NCBI GenBank assembly: GCA_004154925.1
Contig: QJNS01000130.1
Coordinates: forward strand, 1 to 64,000
Origin: Monosporascus cannonballus
Lineage: Eukaryota > Ascomycota > Sordariomycetes > Xylariales
Length of the DNA stretch: 64,000 bases
Direction of reading: 5' to 3'
Both the position numbers and the translations under genes were made by a program. How positions within the stretch are numbered: the first letter of the stretch is position 1; the number at the start of each line of letters is the position of its first letter. The notes beneath the pieces are model-generated. The model made no database searches. It had not been told where the DNA came from and was given only the letters and a program-made list of their open reading frames with translations. Below are positions 47,495 to 61,921 of this stretch, in pieces.

Positions 47495-50400
47495 CGTTAT
47501 AAACATATATTTAATAATACCCTTAAACTTTGAATAATATTTAGTACTATTAAAATATAAATTAATATTTAAAAAATCTTTATTTAATAACTTTAGGTTT
47601 AAATTCAAAAATAAAAAAAGACTTTGATAATTTATAGTTATATTATTTTCCTAAAATTTTCTTATTTATATAAAACTTAAAAAGCCGGAACCTTATAAAA
47701 AAAAAGGTAATTTTTAAGCTTTTTTAATTTATATATGAATTTATTTTTATTTTTTAAACTTTAATGATTTAACTGATATAATTTTAATTATAAAACCATA
47801 TTTAACGGGAAATACGGTTAATCAATTTAAACAAATTATAAAAAGGTTTTAAATATAAAAAAATTAAATAAACAAATTTTATTAATAAAATTCTTTTATT
47901 TTATATTAATATCGAAAATTAAGTATACAATAATTTCGGTAATGCAGATAAAACACGATTTACGGCTTAATAATTTTTGTAATTTCGATAAAAAGGATTT
48001 ATATTTAAATCTATTATAATTTTTAAAAGTTTTACAGTTAAGGTAAAATAAAGAAATTATAAGAATGATATTTTTATTGATATATTATATAAAGGGTTAA
48101 AAAATAATATAAAAAGTAAAATTATTGAGATTAAATAATTAATTACTTTAAATTAATATATTACAAAAGGAAATAAAATTAGTAATTAACAATTTGAAAA
48201 ATAATACGAAAAAATAATATATTATATATTCGAAATATGATAAGTTTAATTAAAGAAAAAAACGAAACGTACTTTTTATTTGTTACGGAACGGCGCTATA
48301 ATTTATGGAATTTGGGGTCATTTATTAATAATATTAAAGTTAAATCAAATATTTTTATTACGGTAAAACAGGATATAAAGTTTATAAATATAAAGATTTT
48401 AAGAAATTACGATAAAATAATTAATTTTTATATTAAAAGAATAATGTAAAAATATTTAAATAAATAATAAGAAAATTATGAATATAATTTAAGCTAAATC
48501 TATATTAAGTTTAAAATAAAAAGTTTAATAAGGATTATTATAATTAAAGATTTGATGAAAAATAGGAAAAATTAAAAGGCTGATTTAATAAATATTGCGC
48601 GCATAATAAAAACATTATAAGAAGAATTAGGTAAATATTAAAATAAAATAGAAAAATGTTACCCGGATATATTTAAGTAATACAGTAAAATATTTATTTT
48701 ATATTGTCCACGTCGAGAATATCCCGATTATAAGAAATAAAGATAATATATATACGAACGGATTACTTATAAATATTAAAAGGATTTCGATTTTCCAAAT
48801 CGTATCGGAAATAATAAAAATAATAAGTAATAATAGCGATAATTTCGAATTATAATTCCAGAAAATATTAAATAATTAGTCGAAATAAAAAGTTAATTCG
48901 AAAAAAATAATATTTATAAAAAGATCCTTTTTTATTATTATAAATAGTATAATTATTAAACGGAAAAAAAAGTTAATGTAATATATAATTAAAGATTATT
49001 GTGAAAGTTTATTATAAATTTTTATTATTAATTAATATATATTGCGGATTATTAAAAATGAAATTATGAAAAAGAAAATATATTACTTTTTACGAAATAT
49101 TTCGAATAATAATTAAAACGACGCATAATAAAATATAAATATAAATACGAAAAAATAATTTATTTAATAAAGGAAATAATTGGAAAGAAATTAAGAAATA
49201 TTTAATATAATTTAAAAAAACGATATGTCAGTAATAAGGACAAATATAATAACTTAAGGTATTAAATAAAAAAATTTAAATAAAATTTAATAAATTCGAA
49301 TGAAAATTAAAAAAACTTTATTTATAAAAAACTTATAAAATACTAAAACTTAAAATAATTAAAAGGAATTTCCGAAAAGAATTGTGAATATAATGATAAA
49401 AAATATTATTAATTTTATTATTTTAAATATACGTATTAAAACGTATTGGTATACCGTAATAATAAATTATGAAATTTTAAACGGAAAATATATTTTATCG
49501 GATATATTTAATAAATTTAAATTATTATAAAAATATAAGTTAAAATCCTATATAACGATAAATATCAAAAATTAAGAATTCGTGTACGATAACCGAAAAA
49601 TTATATGCGAAATTAATTATTTCAAAGTTTTTGTTAAAAAATAATATTAAACGATTAATTTTAATATCGTTTTATTCGGAAATTACGATATAATCTTAAG
49701 ATTATTATAAATACGTTAATACGGAATTTTGATTAACGGCAGAAATAATTAAATAAAATTTATTTTATTTTTTATTAATAAACGAAAAAAATATTAAAAT
49801 TTTAATATTTAATCAGAAATAACGATAAATATAAATATAAAAATATAATAAAAAATTTAGTACTTAAAAAAATAAAATATAAGAAAAAATATTAAAAAAA
49901 ATACAACAAATCGTTATTATTATTAAAACGAAATTAAAGTAATTAAATAATAATTTGAAATAATAAAAATAATAATTTTAAAAATCGAAATTCTTAATTA
50001 ATATAATATTATAATATTATAAATATAAATAGCTCTTTTAAAAAGAACTTAATAGGAAATTATTACAATATAATAAATAAAATTACGAAATGATTTTTAA
50101 AAAAGATATTCGACAAAGTTTTACCATATATATAACTTTAACGGAAATAAATTATATATTTTTAAAAAGTGTTTCGAAAATCGGCTATAAAAAATAAATT
50201 TAATTTTTAAAATTATGAATAAAATATTTAATATTTTTCGGATTTAAAAAAATAAAAAATTATAATTTATAGTAAATTATTATTAATTAAATAATATTAT
50301 TATTAAAAGTTAAATATTATTTTTTGGAATTATAAAAATAAAAAACTAATATTCCGTAGTGAAATAATTTATAATGTTTAATTTTAAAAATAAAAAAAGA

Positions 50401-53168
50401 TATAAATAAAAAATAATTCTTAAAACGAAATACGGATTATTTAAGTATTTGGTTATACTTATAAAACTTACGAACATATTAATAAAGATTTAATAAATAA
50501 TTAATTACATATTACGAAAATATTTTGATATTTTTATTATTTGTTATTTTGACGATATCTTTATTTTTTTAAAAACGGAAAAAATATATATAAGATATAT
50601 TTATAAAGTCTTTTACATTTTACAAAATGAAAAGTTATTTATTAACGCAAAAAGAATTTAGTTCCATATATAAGAAATGAAATATTTGAAATAAATTATT
50701 ACTGCAAAATATATCCGAATAAGTTTTAAGAAAATCGTTATTATTATAAAATGATAAATGTTAATAATAGTTAAAAAAGTACAAGTATTTTTTAAATTTG
50801 TTAATTATTATAAGAAAGTTATTCGAAATTTTAATGAAATAATTATATTTTATCGACTTTTACGCAAAAAAAGAATTTAAATAAACACCAAATACGGAAA
50901 AAATATTTCAAAATAACAAAAATGCAATTATTAATAAGCCAGTATTAATTATATATAATTTAAAATATCCTATTAAATTAAAAACCAATATTTTATATTA
51001 CGTATTAAGCATAATAATTAAATAACAAAATAATTATGGCAAATAATAGGCTTTTATATTTTTTTCGTATAAATTAAAAAAAACCGAACTTAATTATGAT
51101 ATTCCAAATAATAAATTTATAGCCATTATTATAATATTTCGAAAGTTTAAATATTTTTTAAAGGGAAATTTAAATTAACTTAAGGTTTATGCGGATTATT
51201 AAGATTTTATATAATTTACCACCATTAGGGAATATATAAACCGATAATTTTATTACGCGAAAAAATTGGCGAATTTCGATTTCATTATTATTTATAAAAG
51301 AAAATCAGAAAACGGTAAAATAAAAACTTTAAATAAACGACTAAATCTCGAAAAAAATTAATTAAAGTTAATAATATAATTTCTAATATTATGACAAAAA
51401 TATTTACGTTTATAATAAATTGTAATAATTCGAGTAGCAATTTTAGATATATATTAAGAAATCCAGTAATATAATAACGGTTTTACAAAAAACCAAAAAA
51501 CAGACAAAATGCAAATTTTAAAAACATACCGAGAAGATCTTATACGAAAAATATACGAATATCACTTATATGGATATTCAGGGATTAACAAAACCTTAAA
51601 ACGATTTTAACGCATATAATTCTTTTTTGAAATAACATTAATAATATAAAAAATTATATAATAATGCGGTATTTACGTTAAAGTAAAACCTCGATAATAT
51701 AAACTATACGGAAACTTACAATTATTATTTATTATAAATTAACCATAATATTTAATTATATTCCACTTTATTATTAAATTTCTTATATTAAAAGATTTAA
51801 TTACGGGCATATATTACGATAATATCTTCGTATTTATCAACTAATTAACGAAAGTTTCTTATTTTTTACTATATTATGAATACATAAATGCCAAATAAAT
51901 AATACATATATTTTTTTAAATATATTTTTAATATATATAAATTATTCATGGAAATTATATTAAATAAAAAATTAATTTTCGTGTTTAAATTTTTGTAAAG
52001 CCTTATAATATAATTCAACATAAATTACAAATTATTTAACGTCTTTAAACCTGAAATAAATAAATAAACAAATAAATAAATAAAATAAATTACACCTGAA
52101 AAACTTTTTTATAATATTATATTAATTATGAAAAATAATTAAGTTAAGACATTATTAATCGTATAATTACCTTATAATATTAATAATTACGAAAAATTAA
52201 GATAATATTTATAAACGTAAATTTTGGCTTTATTTTAAAAATTTATGAAAAAGTACGTAATAACGGTTTAATTAATATTAAAATAATTTTTACATTAAAA
52301 TAATTACGATAATTATATGAAGAAATAAAAACAAAATTAAAATTTGTACGAAATTAAATAAGTAAATATTATAACTAAAAAAAAGTTAAAAAAATTAATT
52401 TTCAAAAAGGGAAAAATGGTTTCCTTTATTACAAAAAATATTTAAACCAAAAAACCTAACTAAAACTTCTATTTCAAATATATCGGTTTTTATAAAATCG
52501 CCAAAAAATCTTAAAAAACAATTACTAATTAAATTTTTACCAAAAATCAAACGTTATTTAATTTTTTACGTTTTTCTATTTAAATTAATAATAAATATAA
52601 TTAAAGTATATACGGTATAAAACGATATAAAAATAAAAAACAAATAAATATATAAGGTAGAAAATATTTTCGATATACAAAAATAAAACGGATTTACCTA
52701 ATACCTAGTTAAATAAAAAAATATCTAAATTCCGAAAGTATTTGGAAATTTGCCAGAAGTTTCATTAACGCCTAACATTTATTAAAAAATTTGACCAGTA
52801 ATAATAAGCACGTTTCAATTAATAGTTAACCAGTTAATAACCGGGATATCCGGCCAGTCGGCCGCGGCCAATATTAATATAATAGCCGTAACGGCAACTT
52901 CTAACTATTTTTATTTCTTTTCGAAACGCTTTAATTTCTTTATTGCTTTCGCGCCTTAAATATTACGACGAAATATTTCAATTTCTTGTTAACGAAAAAA
53001 TTTCTTTTATTTCCGCAAACGATTTAAGTAACCAAATAATTCGTTAAGATATTATTAAGCCTTTAAAAATTCCTTTTCGGCAATACGTTTTTTTAATTCC
53101 AAAAATTTTTTTTAATAACTAATTTCCGGTATTTAAATTCGGAAAAACTCAAAAAATTATAGGAACCT
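47495..53168 (+). mobile_element. Chromovirus E1b internal region
   Basis: Gag starts near 47780, protease is near 49400-49760, RT near 50230-50620 (active site CYFDD near 50555 still intact), RNase H end near 51260-51340, integrase about 51380-52560 and chromodomain remnant about 52650-52800. Its 3' tail is cut at 53168 by another LTR, so its own 3' LTR is missing here. Confidence 0.85.
52800..53160 (-). pseudogene. Antisense ORF of E1b
   Basis: The minus strand gives about 110 codons broken only by stops that fit Gln codons. It reads SFSEFKYRKLVIKKNFLEL, KKRIAEKEFLKA, NELFGYLNRLRK, EIEIFRRNI, KKLKRFEK and then AVTAIILILAAADWPDIPV. It is the most complete antisense frame in the window. Confidence 0.55.
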
Positions 53169-53566
53169 TATTACGACCTGACAAACCACGGCCTTCAGAA
53201 ACGGTCGTAACAGAAAGGCCAAAAATATTATGTGGATTAGGTTACGTAATGGATCACCAACTTACTGGTGGTAAGTTAATAAGCCGGATCATTAACTTAC
53301 TGGTAATAGGCCAGTAAGCCGGATTACCAACTGATTGGTAATAATCCAGCTAACGGAATAAGAATATATACGTTTATTAAATTCTATAATTTAAATAATT
53401 TAAGCTTATAACAAATTACTTATTAATATTAATCGTTTGCAATAATAAGATATTAAAAGATATAATATATTCTTATATTTATTATTTAAATTCTTACGAT
53501 ATTCCTATTAACATAAATCCGCACGATTAAGGTTTAATAATTGGTTAAATTACATAATTGGTTATA
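53169..53566 (+). repeat. LTR of chromovirus E4 (type 4)
   Basis: It begins TATTACGACCTGACAAACC; the central part differs from the other types, but the last 150 bases are shared (ACGATATTCCTATTAACATAAATCC...). About 398 bp, inserted in the E1b tail. Confidence 0.8.
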
Positions 53567-54617
53567 AGTTATAAATTTTTGTTTAGTAATACCGTTAAAT
53601 TTTGAGCAATATTTAATATTATTAAAATATCGACCAGCATTTAGGAAACCCTTATTTAGCAGCTTTAGGCTCGAATTCGGGAATTAAAGAAAAAAGTTTA
53701 ATAATTTAGGGTTACGTTATTTGCCTAATCCTTTTTCGCCCGCATAAAGCCCAAAAAGCTAGAACCTTACGATAAAAAAGGTTGTTTTAAAATTTTTTAA
53801 CTTAGGGACGAATTTATTTTTATTTTTTAAACCTTAATAACTTAGCGGATATGGTCCTAGCAATAATAGCATACCTAATAGGAAATACGGTTAATTAATT
53901 TGAGCCTGTTATAAAAGATTTCTTGAAAATAAGAAAAGTAAATAAGGAAAACTTTATTAATAAGATTTTTTTAACTGATACTAATTTCGAAAATAAAATA
54001 TGCAATAATTTTAATAATCCGGATAAAAAATAATTAACGGCTTAATAATTTTTATAATTCCGATAAAAAGAATTTGCGTCTAAGTACGCCGTCACCTTCA
54101 AAGGCTTTACGGTTAAAGCCGGAAGGGAAAATAACGAAATTAATACTTTTATTAATATATTTTATAAAGGATTTAAACACGATATAAAAAATAAAATTAT
54201 TCGAATTAAGTAATTAATTGCTTTAAATCGGTATATCGCGAAAGTAATTAAGATTAATAATTAATAATTTAAAAAACGACAGAAAAAAAAGGATAATATG
54301 CCTTATATTCGGGATATAATAAGTTTAATTAAAGGAAAAAACGAAACATACCTTTCATTTTTTATAAAATGGCGTTAAGATTTATAGAATTTGGCGTTTC
54401 TTATAGATAAAATTAAAGCTAGATTAAATGCTTTAATTATAACAAAATAGGACGTAAGGCTTACAAATACAAAAAACCCAAAAAACCACGATAAAATAAT
54501 TGAACCCCCGTACCAGAAAGATAGCCCAGAAATAATTAAGGCAACGACAGTAAAGCTATTAACATAATCTAAGCCAAATACGTATCAGGCCTATGGCCAG
54601 AGGTCCAATAAGGATTA
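53567..54617 (+). mobile_element. E4 internal region, gag part only
   Basis: It matches the 5' internal and gag regions of the other copies up to just after the zinc-knuckle block (near 54420-54480). It stops where another LTR starts. The rest of E4 is not found in the window. Confidence 0.75.
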
Positions 54618-55035
54618 TGTTATGACCTAACGGTCTTGGCTTCTGGAAACGATCGGGATCCTAAAAAAACCAGACCCCGACCTAGCCAAAAAATCACGTA
54701 ACTGGCTCAAAAAACATAAAAGCTCCGATTAGTAAAACGAGCTTAAATCGGATAAGCACCAGAAGGGGCTCAAAGGAGCTTAAGGGGACTTAACTAGAAA
54801 AATGTCGTTAAGCCGTAATGAATACCTTAAGCCAAGGTAAGGATATATACGTTTATTAATTCCATAGTTTAAATAACTTTAGCTTATAATACAACATCGT
54901 TACCTAAGGCACCCTTAGTATTACGAGACGTAACACGATTACTGTATCTATTGCTTAGATTCCCACGATACTCCTGCCAACATAAACCCGTACGACTAAG
55001 GTTTAATAGTTGGTTAAACCGCCTAGCTCGTCATA
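54618..55035 (+). repeat. Type 1 LTR, isolated
   Basis: 418 bp from TGTTATGACCTAACGG to CTCGTCATA. The flanks (GATTA and TCAAT) do not match, so no target duplication survives; it is probably left from a recombination. Confidence 0.8.
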
Positions 55036-55157
55036 TCAATGGAGTGGAGCGCGGATGGGGGGGTCATCTTAATGTGCTTACGAAAACAATATTTTTCAAT
55101 ACGACCCAGTCTGATAAATATAAAAAAAAGAAAGATTACTTACCGAAATAAACAAAT
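55036..55157 (+). mobile_element. 3' tail fragment of a type 3-like element
   Basis: From about 55070 it aligns with the tail just before the E3 3' LTR (TTTACGAAAAC...ATTTACCGAAA). It starts with a G-rich unmutated piece (GGAGCGCGGATGGGGGGG) that stands out in this block. Confidence 0.6.
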
Positions 55158-55553
55158 TGTTATAACTTAACGGTCTTGGCCCCTTACGGACAGTCGGGTC
55201 TCCAGAGGAAATAAGCCCCGATCTAAGCCAAGAAATCACGTGACTGGGTTAATAGGCTTAAACGTTACTATTAGTTCAGGAACGATAAGCCAGTTAAGCT
55301 ACGAAGGTCTTAAAAAGGCTTAAAAGAACTTAATTAACTAAATATCTTTAAGCTAGCTAAAGATACCTTGAACCAAATTAAAGATATATACGCTTATTAT
55401 TTCCATAATTTAAATAACATTATTTTGCAACATATATTAATACTAATCGTTTATAATATATTTTTGCATTCTTAGTATGAAAAAACGTAATTAAGTCATT
55501 TTATTATTACAAAATCTTACGATATACCTATTATCATAAACCCGTACGATTAA
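55158..55553 (+). repeat. Truncated LTR (type 3-like)
   Basis: It starts TGTTATAACTTAACGG and matches the E3 LTR in part, but ends at CCGTACGATTAA, where a complete LTR would go on for about 45 bases. The next LTR begins at once. Confidence 0.75.
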
Positions 55554-55970
55554 TGTTATAACCTAACGGTCTTGGCTCCTGGAAACAGTCGGGATCCTGA
55601 AAAGCCAGACCCCGATCCAGCCAAAAGGTCACGTGACTGGCTTAAAGAACTCAAAGACCCTGGTTGGTCAAAAAGGCTTAAGCTAGTTGAACATCAATGG
55701 GGGCTTAAAGGGGCTTAAAAAGACTTAACCAGAAAAGTGTCGTTAAGATGTAATAAGTACCTTAAGCCAGAAAAAGGATATATACTTTTATTATTTCCAT
55801 AATCTAAATAACTTTAGTTTGTAATTAAAATATCGTTATTTAAGGCAGTTTTGGAATTATAAAATATAATACGATTACTATATTTATTGCTTAAATTCCT
55901 ATACAACTTTTGCTAGTATAAATCTGTATACTTAATGTTTAATAATTAATTAAACCGTTTAATTATTATA
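55554..55970 (+). repeat. 5' LTR of chromovirus E5 (type 1)
   Basis: 417 bp from TGTTATAACCTAACGG to ATTATTATA, the same length as the other type 1 LTRs. Confidence 0.82.
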
Positions 55971-58900
55971 CGTTATAAGCTTTTATTTATTAATACCGTT
56001 AGATTTTAAGCAATATCGATCAACGATATATTTACTAATAAGCAGCCCGAAGAGCCCATTTACCAAGTCTTAAATTATCCGCATAGTGGAATGGAATCCG
56101 AAAAGGAAAAGAAAAAGCCTCGCCTTATTCGTAAAGAAGTTTTTCGATAATTGGATTCCATAAACTAACGTATATTTCAGCTTAAAAGAAATAATAACGA
56201 TTTTACGACTTCCCTTTAAGCAACTTATGAGAAACTTGAAAAAAAAAAAGGTTTCCGAAATCGGAAAGCCTTTTCGAACGAATTAAGTTATTTAGCTGAA
56301 TTTTATTAAAGAATTAAAAAAGGGAGTTTAGTCTTTTAAGCCGGAACCTTTTAATGGAATTTTAATGCAGGTATAATTATTTTTAACTTAATGCCGAATA
56401 TATTTTAAATATTGTCTTATTTGATTAATTACGCCTATTACAGAGTCGAACTCTTAATTAAATAATTTATCGAAAATACGGTTATTCAATTTAAACCCGC
56501 GATAAAAAAATAACTTACTTTACTAATCGAAAAACAGAACTTCAAAATAAAACAAATATATAACGATTATAAATATTTCGAATAAGTATTTACTAAATTA
56601 TTCGAAATAATAAACTAAAAAAAAACCGAAATATAAATCTAATAATTATAACAAAAAGAATTAGTATTTAATTACGGGAGTACGTTAATTTAATTAAAAG
56701 CCAAATTAAATTAAAAGAAATAATGATAATTAAGTTTTTCGACGGCCTAAAAGAAAATACAAAAACCTTTTTTAAACTTAATGGGCTTAATTATGAATTA
56801 AATTATATCGTTATAATAATTAAAATTAACGATCGATAATACATATAACGCATTAAAGATATTAAAGGAAAAATAATAATAAATCTCGACACATGGCCAA
56901 TATTAACATTTTTTAACGTAATAATACTTTTTACAGCATAAAACCAAGGTTTATAAATTAAAATTTATTTATAAAAAGAACTGGAGCTAAACCAAATATT
57001 ATAATTGCAATAAAATAAGATATAAGATAATATGGTATAAAGCACCTAAAAAGCCCTATTAAAACTATTAAAAATTGATATCTAAGGGATAACCTAAAAA
57101 AGAATAAAAAACCGAAGATAAATGTATTAACATACTCTAGACCAAATATATATTAGGCCCCCCATAGGGAAATATACGATAAAGGTTATTACGATGAGAA
57201 ATTCGACGAAAACTACAAAAAACTAAAAACATGGTTTAATAAATATTGTAAATATAATAAAAACATTATAAAAATAATTATGCAAATACCGAGATTGGAC
57301 AAAAAAACTTTATCCCGGAACCTTTGATCGATACGGCAAAACGCATGCCATATATTGTCGATAACGAAAATATCCCGATTACCAAAAATGGAAATAGCAT
57401 ATTTACGAATAAATTATTCGTATGTATTACGAAAAACTTAATATTTTATACCGTACCGGAAATAACAAAAGTAATAAGTAATAACATGGATATTTTCGAA
57501 CCATAACCCTAGAAAACATTTAATAATTAGCCGAAATAAAAAGCTGGCCCGAAAAAAAAATACTTATAAAAAACCTTTTTTTTATTTCTAATAATATAAT
57601 TACTAAACGGAAACAAAATTAATTTAGCTTTAATAGAAAAATACTGCCAAAAGTCTATTAGGATTTCCATTATTAATTATTATTTATCATAAATTCTTAA
57701 AACAATTATTAAAAAATACATTAATTTACATGAATTTTTAAAACGATAATTAAGACGATATATAATAAGATATAATCGCGAACATGAAAAAATAATTTAC
57801 TTAATAAGAAAAAGAAATTGCAGGAAAATTAAAAATAATTAATAGAATTCAAAAAAACAGTACGACGGCAATAACGACAAATATAATAACTTAACGCGCT
57901 AAACGTAAAAATATAAGTAAAGTCTAACAAATTCGAATAAAACTTAAAACAAAGGTTATCTGTAAAAAAGCCATAAAATAATAAAACCGAAAAAAGTTAA
58001 AAAGAAATCCTAAAAAAAGCTTTGAACGTAACGATAAAAGCCGTAAATAACCTTATTACAGTAGATATACGAACCGGAACGTACTGGTATACCATAATTG
58101 TAAATTACCGAGCTTTAGGCGGGAATTATATTATACCGGATATAATTAAGAAGCTTAAATTGTTATAAAAATATAAATTAAAATCTTAATTAATGACAAT
58201 TATTAAAGGTTATGAATTTGCTTACGATTACGGAAAAATTATACGCGAAATTAATTATTTTAAAGTTTTTATTTAAATATAATATTAAAGAATTAATTTC
58301 GATATAATCTTAAGATTATCATAAATACGTTAATACGGAATTTGGATTAACGGTTACACTGGCCAGAAAAAACTGATTTTATTTTTTACTAATAAACGAA
58401 AAAAAGAAAAATTAAGATATGAATATTTAATCGATAATAACGACGAATATAAGCATAAGGATACGACAGAAACTTTATTACTTATAAGGACAAAATAAAA
58501 GGAAAGAAAATAAATATTAAAGAAAAATACGACATATCGTTATAATTATTAAAACGAAATTAAAACAATTAAATAACGATTCGGAATAATAAAAATAATA
58601 ACATGAAAAGCTCAAAAATTTAATTCATATGTTATTATAATACTATAAATATAAATAGCTTTTCAGGAAAGAATTTGATATGAAATTACCAGAACATAAC
58701 GAATAAAACTATAAAATAATCCTTAAAAACACTTTCGATAAAATTTACCATATTTATAATTTTAATAAAAACGAATTAGGCATTTTTAGAAGGTACCTAG
58801 AAAATCGGTAATAAGAAAGATAAATTCGACCTTTGAAATTATTAGTAAAGTATTTTATATTTTTCATATTTTAAAAAAATAAAGTATTACGACTTATAAT

Positions 58901-61900
58901 TAATTATTAAGAATTAAACAATATTATTATGAAAAATTAAACGTGATTACCGCTAATTACGGCAATAAAAACGAATTTTATAGAATTAAATAATTTATAG
59001 TATTTAATTTTAAGAATAAATATAACTTAAGTAAGATTTACGAATATATTAATAACTTTTTAATAGATAATAAATTATATATTATGAAAATACTTCGACA
59101 TTTTCGTTGTTTAATATTTTAAAAATATTTTCCTTTTTTATAAAATAGAAAAATATACGTAAGATACGTTTATAAAGTTTTTTAAGTTGTATAAGACGTA
59201 AAGTTATTCGTTAACGTAGGAAAACGTTAGTTTTATAAGCAAAAACAAATATTTAGAATATATCATTATTTTGAGATATACTAAGATAAATCCTAAAAAG
59301 ATCGTTATGATTATAAAATAGTAAACGTTAAAGATAGTTAAAGGAATTTAAATATTTTTTAAATATATTAATTATTTCAGGAAATCTAATAAAAACTTAA
59401 GCAAAATAATTATACCTTTAATACATTTTACAAAAAAGAATATTTAAATAAATTCCAGATACCAAAAAAGTATTTTAAGATATTATGAATACGATTACTA
59501 GCAAAGTATTATTAATTATATATAATTTAAACCGTTTCGTTAAATTAAAAACTAATATTTAAAATTATTTATTAAACGTAATAATAGGATAACAAAATAA
59601 TTAAAACTAATTATACTATATTATATTCTTTTCGCATAAATGAAAAAGTGCTGAATTTACATAGGGTATTCCAAATATGGAATTTATGGTTATTATTATA
59701 GTATTTCGAAATTTATGGATTTTTTTAAAAACAAACTTTATATTAGGTAAAGGTTTATATAAATTATTAAAATTTTATCCGATTCATTGTAACCAAAAAA
59801 CTTATGAAATAATAATTAAAATATCTAAAAATATATCCAATTTCGATTTCGTTATTACATATAAAAATTTTAGAAAATAATAAAACCAATAATTTTAATA
59901 AATAACCGGACTTTGAAAAATAATTAAATTAATTATATAATTATTAATATTATTATAAAAAGATATTTACGTCTATAATAAATTACGATAATTCGGAAAA
60001 TACTTTGGACGTATATTAATAAATTTCATAATATAATAAGAATTTCCTAAAAAATCAAAAAAAGGATAAAGTACAAATTTTAGAAAAATATTAAAAACGT
60101 TTAATACGAAAAATATACGAATATTAATTATACGGATATCCAAGTAATTTTAAAACCTTAAAAAGGTTTTAATACATATGTTATTTTAAAAGATAAAATT
60201 AACGGTATAAAAAATTATAAGGTAATACGATATTTACGCCAAAATGAAATCTCGACGATATAAGCTATATAAAAAATTATAATGCTTATTAATTATAAAA
60301 TAATTATAATATTTAATTATATTGGATTTTATTAATAAAGTATTTATATTAACAAATCCAATTATAAAAATATATTACGATAATACTTTCGTAATCGTCG
60401 ATCGATTTACGAAGTTTTCTTCATTTTTATTGTATTGCGAAAATATATATACCGAAAGAATAATATATATATATTTTTAAAAAAATTTAATATAAACGGA
60501 TTATTAATAAAACCTGTTTTAAATAAAAGATTAATATTCGTATTTAAATTTTGGCACAACTTAATATTATAAATCGGTTTAAATTATAACTTATTTAATG
60601 TATTTAAATTGTAAACGGATAAATAAATAAAATAAGAAAGTTTAAACTTTTAAATTTTATTTATGATATTATATTAATTATAAATAAAATTATTAAATTA
60701 GAAAATTACAGATGGTATAATGAATTCATAATGCTAGTTATTACGAAAATATCAAAATAATATTTACAAACGTAAATTTTGGTTTTATTTTAAAACTTTG
60801 CAGAAAAATAGGCAATAATAATATAATTAATATCAAAATAATATTTATAATAAATAAATAATAATAGCTATATTAAGAAATAAAAAACAAAGTTAAAATT
60901 CGTACGAAATTAAATAAATAAATATTATAATTAAAGAAAGCTTAAAAAATTTATTTTCGAAAAAAGGCAAATATTTTTTTCGTTATAAAAAAATTTAAAT
61001 AAAACGGCTTAATAAAAAAATCGATTTTAAAGATATTGGTCCATAAAGAATCTTTAAAACAATCTTAAACACCAATTATTAATTTAAACGTTTGTTAAAA
61101 GTTAAATTATATTTAATTTTTTTAAATTATTGTATTCCAATTAACAATAAATGTAATTAAAGTATATACGGTATAAAATACATTAAATTTTAAAAACAAT
61201 TAAATATACGAAATAAAGAAAGTTTTTAATATGCAAAAATACAACCAATTTATTTAATACTAAATTAAATGGAAAGATTATCCAGATTTCGAAAATATTT
61301 AAAAACCCGCTAAAAATCTTATTAATACCTAACGCCTATTAAAGCACTTTTATTGATAATAACGGAATTACTTAAAATAATAATAGTTTAACATAAAAAA
61401 CCAAAAAAAAAAATTTACTGTATTTTAGTTAATAACGTTTATTTTACTTAAGGCTTATATGTTAACCATAAACTTTAACTTTAATTATATAAAATCGAAA
61501 AGATGGTACATAAATTAAGAAATACAATTAACGAATTTTATGTTTTAAGATTAATAATATTAAGGTTAACAAGGTATACGAAAAAAACGCGTAAATATTT
61601 TGGACAAAAGTATTTAAAACGGTAATTCTTTTTTTTTAAACTTTTTTAATTTCGTAATATAACGATTAATTATAACAGTAAAAGTTTCTTTTTTATTATA
61701 CGAACGGTCTTACCGAATATATATTTTATAATAAAAAACCCCGTTTATTATTTGGCAATTAAATTGTCGGACGGAATTAAAAAATAATATTACGTTAAAG
61801 TTTTCGAATTTAATTAAATTAGCTAAGGTAAATCGTTATTCGGATTTACGAAAATAAAAAAACTTATCGAAAACAAAGAGAAAAAATTTTAAAGGCAAAA

Positions 61901-61921
61901 TTTATAAAAGAAAAAAATTCT
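55971..61921 (+). mobile_element. Chromovirus E5 internal region
   Basis: The first 200 bases resemble the type 3 internal start of E3 and not that of E1/E2. Gag follows, then protease near 58060-58370, RT near 58850-59200 (active site degraded near 59110), RNase H end near 59790-59880, integrase about 59930-61080 and a chromodomain remnant about 61200-61350. The 3' tail resembles that of copy A. A 60-codon open frame at 57324-57506 contains PYIVDNENIPITKNGN, a gag/protease linker also seen in other copies. Confidence 0.82.

Noticed and set aside
48237..48449. Open frames in the AT blocks as host genes
   Set aside because: They match gag or pol positions of other chromovirus copies and are short gaps between RIP stops.
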